Assembly (NCBI GenBank): GCA_036397455.1
Contig: DASWIX010000055.1
Span: 1-64,000, forward strand
Direction of reading: 5' to 3'
Length of the DNA stretch: 64,000 nt
From: JADFNB01 sp036397455
GTDB lineage: Bacteria; Gemmatimonadota; Gemmatimonadetes; Gemmatimonadales; GWC2-71-9
Shown: in pieces, positions 59,350 to 64,000 of the stretch
How the letters are laid out: every line of letters begins with the position of its first letter
How positions within the stretch are numbered: the stretch's first letter is position 1
Program-made: the position numbers and the translations under genes
The notes under the pieces: generated by a model
Seen by the model: only the letters and a program-made list of their open reading frames with translations
The model's database searches: none
What the model was told of the DNA's origin: nothing

Positions 59350-59583
59350 GCGCGCGGGTCGCGTGAAGACTAGGCGTTCCATCCAGCCCCGGAATGCCAA
59401 GCGCAGGTCCACCCCGGAGGAGACTCTGAGAGCCAATCCGACGCCGGCCCCGACTGTGGGGCCGAGCGACAGACCATGGGTTTCAATCCGCCCTTGTGAT
59501 GCCACCACGCCGCCCAGGCCTTGAACAAACGGCGAGACTCTCCCTACGAGTGGGAGTCCCAACGGGGCCATGGGTTTTTCCAT
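59350..59583 (-). pseudogene. Possible beta-barrel fragment
   Basis: On the minus strand 24 bp after the propeller gene, about 75 codons from an ATG read as outer-membrane-like strands (RVSPFVQGLGGVVASQGR, GPTVGAGVGLALRVSSGV). The frame then runs on without similarity into the antisense of the VOC gene. It may be a truncated outer-membrane protein gene. Confidence 0.3.
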
Positions 59584-59606
59584 CGAAGCTCAACGGCACC
59601 AAACGC

Positions 59607-61286
59607 TCAGCGAGTCGGGTAGCGGTACGCGGCAATCGCCCCGCCGTCACGCAGCAGGATGATCCCGCTTGCCGGATCGATGCGGTAGTCGGGCTCGCGT
59701 TCGCCGAGAAACAGGCGGCCTGCGTCGCTCCCGTCCCGCAGGTCGATTCGGACGAGGTTGAATCCCTTCCGCTCGCCGTCGGTCTCACCGGTGTTGATGT
59801 ACGCGTAGTTGGCCCCGCTCAGCGTGGCGGTCATGCGGTCCTGGATCTGCGGTTGATAGATCGTCCGGTAGACCTCGGCGTACTGCTGCATCCGATCCCC
59901 GCCCGGCGCGGCCGCGGGCCGTCCCTGCCCATTCGTCCACGTGAAATCCCGGGTATTGTAGTCTCGCATCGACTCCATCACGCTGACGGTTGCCACGGAG
60001 AGCGCGCCCGAGATCACCGAGCCCAGGGCGTTCTGCCACCATGCGTACTTTGGCGGCTCGTAGTACACGTGGTATGGCTCCGCCCCGTCGCTACCCAATC
60101 GCAGAACTTGCTGCGGTGCCGAGATGACGAGACTGCCGTCGACCAGCTGCATGTAGCCGGCGCTCGCCCCCTCGCGCAGGTCGAGTCGGATCCTCTCTGC
60201 GCGACCGTCCCGCAGGCTCACGCGATGGACTTCCTTGCGGTGCAACAGGAACAGATCGTCGTCCTGGATCAGAAAGCGCTGCGTATTGTACAGGTCGCGG
60301 TAGTCGTCCTTCCACAGCGAGGGCCCGGTGGCGGGGTCCACGAGGTCCAGAAAGAAGTCCTTCGGGGTGCCGTTGTTGTACTTGTGCCCGCGCACCACCA
60401 GCCCGAAGTCGGTGAATTCCATCTGGGTGATGGGAGCCCGGAACTGACGCTCGCGAGACCATATCGTGGAGCCGGTGGAGAGATCGATGGCCACGAGCCT
60501 GCGCTCGCTCGGTACGTACAGCACGCCGTCACGCATGCGCCACGCGGCATAGCCCAGCCACGGCCGCGGCACGTCCTTGCCCTGCAACTGGGTGGCGCGC
60601 CAGAGCACTTCCCCGGTCCAAGCCTGGAGCCGGAGCGGACCGTCCTCCGAGAGGTACAGGACCAGGGACGTGTCAGAATCGGCGAGCGGCTTCTGGTGAC
60701 CGTGAAGGACCTGGGTCCAACTCGTCCGAATCGTGGGACAGTCGCCAACGTTTCCCGTCGAGGCCTGGTAGCAATCCAGCCGGGGCTTCTTGTCGAACAG
60801 TTCGTCGTTCCGCCAGACCACGGTCCCACTCCCCAGGTCCAGTGCGATCATCGTCCTGTCGCTTTGCTTCGTCTTGCCATAGACGAGCAGCAGCGCGTGA
60901 GCCGGGACGGGCATGTACCCGTAGAGCGTCTCGAACGGGAGGATGGAATCGTTCCACAGCGTCTCGCCTCCGACGACGTCGATGGCCGATAACGCAGTGC
61001 CCGTCTGGAGCACAGCGATCGTCGTCATCGGAATGATCGCGAAGTGCCAGGAATCCAACTTGGTGAGATCGTCACGCTGCCAGCGGGGCGCCCCCGTGTC
61101 GAGGTCGAGGGATACCAGCGTTTCCGTGGTTCCGAACAGGATGTTTCCCAGGGGACCCTGCTGGTAGAGGTAGATGTCTCCCGGCGGGTCGTACCGCCAA
61201 ACAGGCTCGTCGCGGTCTTGTGATGAGGCGTGGGTCGTCGCGGTGGCGAGACCTACGAGGATTGCCAACAAGCGGGGGCGGGGCAT
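59607..61286 (-). CDS. Exported PQQ-type beta-propeller protein
   Basis: A 559-residue protein with a signal peptide (MPRPRLLAILVGLATATTHA). Repeated blade motifs of the PQQ_2 type are clear: LVSLDLDTGAPRWQRDD, ALSAIDVVGGETLW, MIALDLGSGTVVWRND, LVAIDLSTGSTIWSRE. No PQQ-dehydrogenase active-site residues are recognised, so a scaffold or sensing role is likelier. The ATG at 61286 is preferred, 10 nt after GGAG; the frame is open from 61340. A perfect palindrome overlies its ribosome site. Confidence 0.75.
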   Translation of the reverse strand: MPRPRLLAILVGLATATTHASSQDRDEPVWRYDPPGDIYLYQQGPLGNILFGTTETLVSLDLDTGAPRWQRDDLTKLDSWHFAIIPMTTIAVLQTGTALSAIDVVGGETLWNDSILPFETLYGYMPVPAHALLLVYGKTKQSDRTMIALDLGSGTVVWRNDELFDKKPRLDCYQASTGNVGDCPTIRTSWTQVLHGHQKPLADSDTSLVLYLSEDGPLRLQAWTGEVLWRATQLQGKDVPRPWLGYAAWRMRDGVLYVPSERRLVAIDLSTGSTIWSRERQFRAPITQMEFTDFGLVVRGHKYNNGTPKDFFLDLVDPATGPSLWKDDYRDLYNTQRFLIQDDDLFLLHRKEVHRVSLRDGRAERIRLDLREGASAGYMQLVDGSLVISAPQQVLRLGSDGAEPYHVYYEPPKYAWWQNALGSVISGALSVATVSVMESMRDYNTRDFTWTNGQGRPAAAPGGDRMQQYAEVYRTIYQPQIQDRMTATLSGANYAYINTGETDGERKGFNLVRIDLRDGSDAGRLFLGEREPDYRIDPASGIILLRDGGAIAAYRYPTR

Positions 61287-61297
61287 GGCGGTAATCT

Positions 61298-61312
61298 CCA
61301 AAGTGACTTTGG
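61298..61312 (-). promoter_or_regulatory. Perfect palindrome at the ribosome site of the propeller gene
   Basis: CCAAAGTCACTTTGG on the minus strand, a 7+1+7 palindrome that includes part of the ribosome site. Its AAAGT/ACTTT core, in opposite orientation, resembles the repeat at 1806-1822. It may be an operator or an RNA structure. Confidence 0.35.
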
Positions 61313-61469
61313 GAGCGCCGAGGCCGTAGCCCGAAAGCAACGGTGCGCGTCCTCGGCATCAGGGGACGAGTATGGCCCCGCCCCGCCGACGCGGCAAGCC
61401 CATTGGCGCGGCGGCAGCCGGGGGCGGGAGCCGGCGTGGTGGTACCGACGTTGTTATCGGGAACCGGAC

Positions 61470-62831
61470 CTAGACGACCGACGCGCGAGGTGGCGGCGGA
61501 TCCGCCAGAATCTCCACCAGGATCGACAGGCCTTCCCGCAGCAGCCCCCGCGTTGGCGTCGGGCCGACGCACAACCGGACGGCGTGCGGCGTTGCATCGC
61601 GCGACACGGCATAGTCCTCGGCCGGCGACACGTGCACGCCGCGTTGCGCCGCCTGTGAAACAAAGTCGACGGTCGTCCATGGATCGGGGAGGACGAGCCA
61701 ACCGTGCTGCCCGTTCGGATGGGCGTGGTAGCCGCCCGACCCCAACAGATCCCGCGCCATCGCTTGCCGTGCGGTGACCTCGCCTCGTTTCCACGCCATC
61801 ACGCGTTCGGCCGTGCCGTCCGCAGTCCACTGGACGACCACGTCGGCCAGGATTGCCGAGACCATGTATGTCGTGGCCGAGATGGCCGCTTCCACCCGGC
61901 CGGTCATGCGAGAGGGGGCGCGTATGAACCCCACCCTGAGCGCCGGCGCGAGGCTCTTGGAGGTGCCGGTGAGGTAGTACGCCTCGGGCAGCCGTGCGGC
62001 CAGCGGCGTCGCTCCGCGCAACAGGAAGCCGTAGCTGTCGTCTTCCACCAGCGTCAGTTCGAACTCTCGCACGATGTCCGCGATCGCGTCGCGGCGCGGT
62101 TCCGACATCACGGCGGCCGAGGGATTTTGCAACGACGGCATGCAGTACAGCGCGGCCGGGTCACCGCGCTGGCACGCCGCTCGCAATCCGTCGGGGAGCA
62201 ATCCTTCGGCGTCCATGGGGAGACCCTGCAGCCGGATTCCCAGCAGGTTGGCGAGCGACTTCATGCCGCCGTAGGTCACCGCTTCGACGAGCACGGTGTC
62301 TCCGGGCCTCGTCACGGTCGCGAGCACCGTGGCCATCGCGTGCTGCACGCCGCTCGTGACGAGCACGTTCGCCGCCGTGGCCGGGACGCCGGCCCGCCGC
62401 ATCCACTCGGCGCCGGTCTCGCGATGGTGGGCGGCACCGCCGTGCGGCAGGTAGTCCAACAAGACGCCGGCGCCGGCGGACGCCAGGATCCGGCCGATAT
62501 CGGCGATGAGCGCCGTCGCCTCCGGATAGGGGGGCATCGAGTTCGGCCGCAGGTCGATGCCCGAGACCTCGATGGTCCGCGACGGCACCCGTCCGCGGAC
62601 AAACGTCCCCCGCCCAACGTGTCCCGCTACCAGTCCCAGCCGTTCGGCTTCGCGGTACCCCCGAGTCACGGTGGTCAGGGCGACGCCCAGCGTGGCGGAC
62701 AACTCCCGATGGGTCGGGAGTCGGTCGCCCGGACCCAGCTCCTGGTGCTCGATCCCGGTCGCGATCGCAGCCGCAATCCTGACATAGGCCGGCCCGGCAA
62801 ACGCGGCGAGATCTGGGTTCCACATTGTCAT
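61470..62831 (-). CDS. MocR/GntR-family regulator with aminotransferase domain
   Basis: A 453-residue fusion. Residues ~10-75 are a GntR winged helix (YVRIAAAIATGIEHQELGPG, LPTHRELSATLGVALTTVTR); the rest is a fold-type I aminotransferase with VTSGVQHAMATVL, SLQNPSAAVMSEPRR, LVEDDSYGFLL and the PLP lysine in TGTSKSLAPALRVGFI. MocR proteins use bound PLP or an amino compound as signal. The start at 62831 is the first ATG after the operator-like repeats; 62825 is also possible. It is divergent from the PLP decarboxylase gene, a likely target. Confidence 0.9.
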   Translation of the reverse strand: MTMWNPDLAAFAGPAYVRIAAAIATGIEHQELGPGDRLPTHRELSATLGVALTTVTRGYREAERLGLVAGHVGRGTFVRGRVPSRTIEVSGIDLRPNSMPPYPEATALIADIGRILASAGAGVLLDYLPHGGAAHHRETGAEWMRRAGVPATAANVLVTSGVQHAMATVLATVTRPGDTVLVEAVTYGGMKSLANLLGIRLQGLPMDAEGLLPDGLRAACQRGDPAALYCMPSLQNPSAAVMSEPRRDAIADIVREFELTLVEDDSYGFLLRGATPLAARLPEAYYLTGTSKSLAPALRVGFIRAPSRMTGRVEAAISATTYMVSAILADVVVQWTADGTAERVMAWKRGEVTARQAMARDLLGSGGYHAHPNGQHGWLVLPDPWTTVDFVSQAAQRGVHVSPAEDYAVSRDATPHAVRLCVGPTPTRGLLREGLSILVEILADPPPPRASVV

Positions 62832-62930
62832 GCATACAATACTAGCACTTGCTCCGGAACATGGCAAGCAATATCATGGTTACAATTGGTGGTAAACCGC
62901 AGATATCAAGCCAAATTGTCTGCATACAAT
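62824..62930. promoter_or_regulatory. Repeated ATTGT/ACAAT boxes between the MocR and decarboxylase genes
   Basis: TGCATACAAT occurs at 62831-62840 and 62921-62930, each part of an inverted repeat ATTGT-N6/7-ACAAT (62824-62840 and 62915-62930), 90 bp apart. MocR regulators commonly bind repeated boxes between themselves and their target gene. Confidence 0.45.
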
Positions 62931-63025
62931 TGGAATCCCGTGATCGGAATTCGGTGAGTGGTATTCGGTGGAGCCGGGCGCGCGGGAAGCGCTAGGTTGG
63001 CTCGCGAAGACCAACGAGGAAAGCC

Positions 63026-64000
63026 ATGCCCCATGTGAACGTGGCACCGGTAGCGTCGCGGACGCTGCCGGTTGACTCGATGCTCGACCCGGCTGACTGG
63101 GAGGCGTTCGGCGCGCTCGCTCACCGGATGCTCGACGACATGCTGCGGGAGACCCGGACGGTGCGGGATCGGCCGGTGTGGCGGCCGGTGCCTGAATCGA
63201 CTCGCGCGCGGTTCGAGGGCCCGGTTCCCGAGCGGGGTATCGGAGCGGAGCGGGCATACGAGGACTTCTGCGCGATGTCCTGCCGTACCCGGTTGGGAAT
63301 ACGCATCCCCGTTTCTGGGGTTGGGTCATCGGCAGCGGCAATCCGCTCGGTGTGATGGCCGAGCTCCTGGCGGCCACCATGAACGCGAACGTGTCCGGGC
63401 TGCGCGGCTCGCCGGCGCTGGTGGAGGAGCAGGTCGTGCGCTGGCTGGTCGAAATGCTGGGGTATCCCTCGGAGACCGGTGGCGTGCTGCTGTCCGGGGC
63501 CTCGATGGCGAACCTGGTCGGGCTGACGGCTGGAGTGCAGGCGCGGGCGGGATTCGATGTACGCCGAGCGGGGTGGTGGGGAGCGGGTCGGCGCCCGGTG
63601 CTGTATGCCTCTACCGAGTCGCATTTCTCGATCGAGAAGGCCGTCAGGACACTCGGACTCGGGACCGATTCGCTTCGCCGCATTCCGGTGGATGGCTCGT
63701 ATCGGATCGACCTTCGGGCGCTCGACGGCGCGATCGCGGGGGACCGTGCGGCCGGCCTCCACCCGATCGCGGTGATCGGCAACGCGGGCACGGTCAACGT
63801 GGGCGCGTTCGACGACCTCGACGCGCTGGCCGATATCGCCCAGCGGGAGCGGATGTGGTTCCACGTGGACGGGGCCTTCGGCTCGTTCGCGGTGCTCGAT
63901 CCGGATGTGGCCGGCTTGGCACGCGGGATGGCACGGGCGGACTCGCTGGCTTTCGATCTCCACAAGTGGATGGTGGTCCCGATCGAGGCCGGTGCGGTGC
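63026..64000 (+). pseudogene. Group II PLP-dependent decarboxylase, frameshifted and cut by the window edge
   Basis: The gene starts at ATG 63026 and reads as the N-terminus of an aromatic-L-amino-acid/glutamate decarboxylase-like protein up to AERAYEDF. At about 63267-63269 the frame breaks: one base appears to be missing (ttctg where ttcctg would continue). In the +2 frame from 63268 it continues without a stop to 64000 with LRDVLPYP, NTHPRFWGWV, SGASMANLVGLTAG, WFHVDGAFGSFA and the PLP lysine motif FDLHKWMVV. The C-terminal part lies outside. A sequencing error or a real mutation cannot be told apart here. Divergent from the MocR gene. Confidence 0.8.

Overview
The window is GC-rich bacterial chromosome, dense with short overlapping operons. 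It most resembles Gemmatimonadota, or a close neighbour such as Acidobacteriota. The pointers are an ADOP-type orphan FtsX/MacB permease, many GTG starts, several SSS symporters, a winged-helix plus membrane-protein operon and a large multiheme cytochrome repertoire. The phylum call is an inference from gene style, not from a marker phylogeny.

Layout. 0.1-13.3 kb is mostly housekeeping: a divergent cis-prenyltransferase with a regulator and a membrane protein, a fatty-acyl-CoA ligase, an M20 peptidase, an ArsR regulator, the recF-dciA-gyrB block, ogt, an enoyl-CoA hydratase, a hydrolase/cupin pair and rho. glpK follows. From 14.9 to 46.2 kb lies a cytochrome island. Ten genes there carry about 105 c-type heme motifs by eye count, in four groups: (i) a 9-heme lipoprotein; (ii) 16.7-21.8 kb, a bc-like module of a Rieske-fold protein that has lost all four cluster ligands, a cytochrome b that has lost PEWY, a membrane 9-heme cytochrome and a NapC/NrfH-type 22-heme protein; (iii) 32.2-40.7 kb, divergent operons with a split 11-heme plus b-type pair, a fused 19-heme plus b-type protein (CbcL-like layout), an outer-membrane beta-barrel, a 16-heme and a 4-heme cytochrome, which together look like a quinone-to-outside electron conduit; (iv) 40.8-46.2 kb, a canonical Rieske/cytochrome b module with a paralogous 9-heme protein, a four-domain class I cytochrome and a diheme lipoprotein. 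Upstream of four of these transcription units I see 11-bp-spaced direct repeats of the form CTTMA/CTTCACG, suggesting one OmpR/PhoB-type response regulator controls the island.

The island is interrupted at 21,866-24,264 by an IS21-type element. It has TGTCA ends, internal end repeats and a 4-bp GTTC target duplication. Its istA is a remnant, no istB is visible, and it carries a hipBA toxin-antitoxin pair. At 24.5-30.4 kb follows a five-gene osmolyte operon (MarR regulator, HAD phosphatase, glucosylglycerol-phosphate synthase-like GT20, SSS symporter, Gfo/Idh oxidoreductase), then a sigma-54 activator lacking its receiver domain and an archaemetzincin.

From 46.5 to 53.3 kb there is a mannoside-use operon (CBM9-like lipoprotein, SSS symporter, GH130, GH38). 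The remainder holds small zinc-ribbon and lipoprotein genes, a DUF3311/SSS pair, the ADOP permease, a VOC protein, a PQQ-type propeller protein, a MocR regulator and, at the right edge, a frameshifted and truncated PLP decarboxylase. No rRNA, tRNA or CRISPR array was seen.
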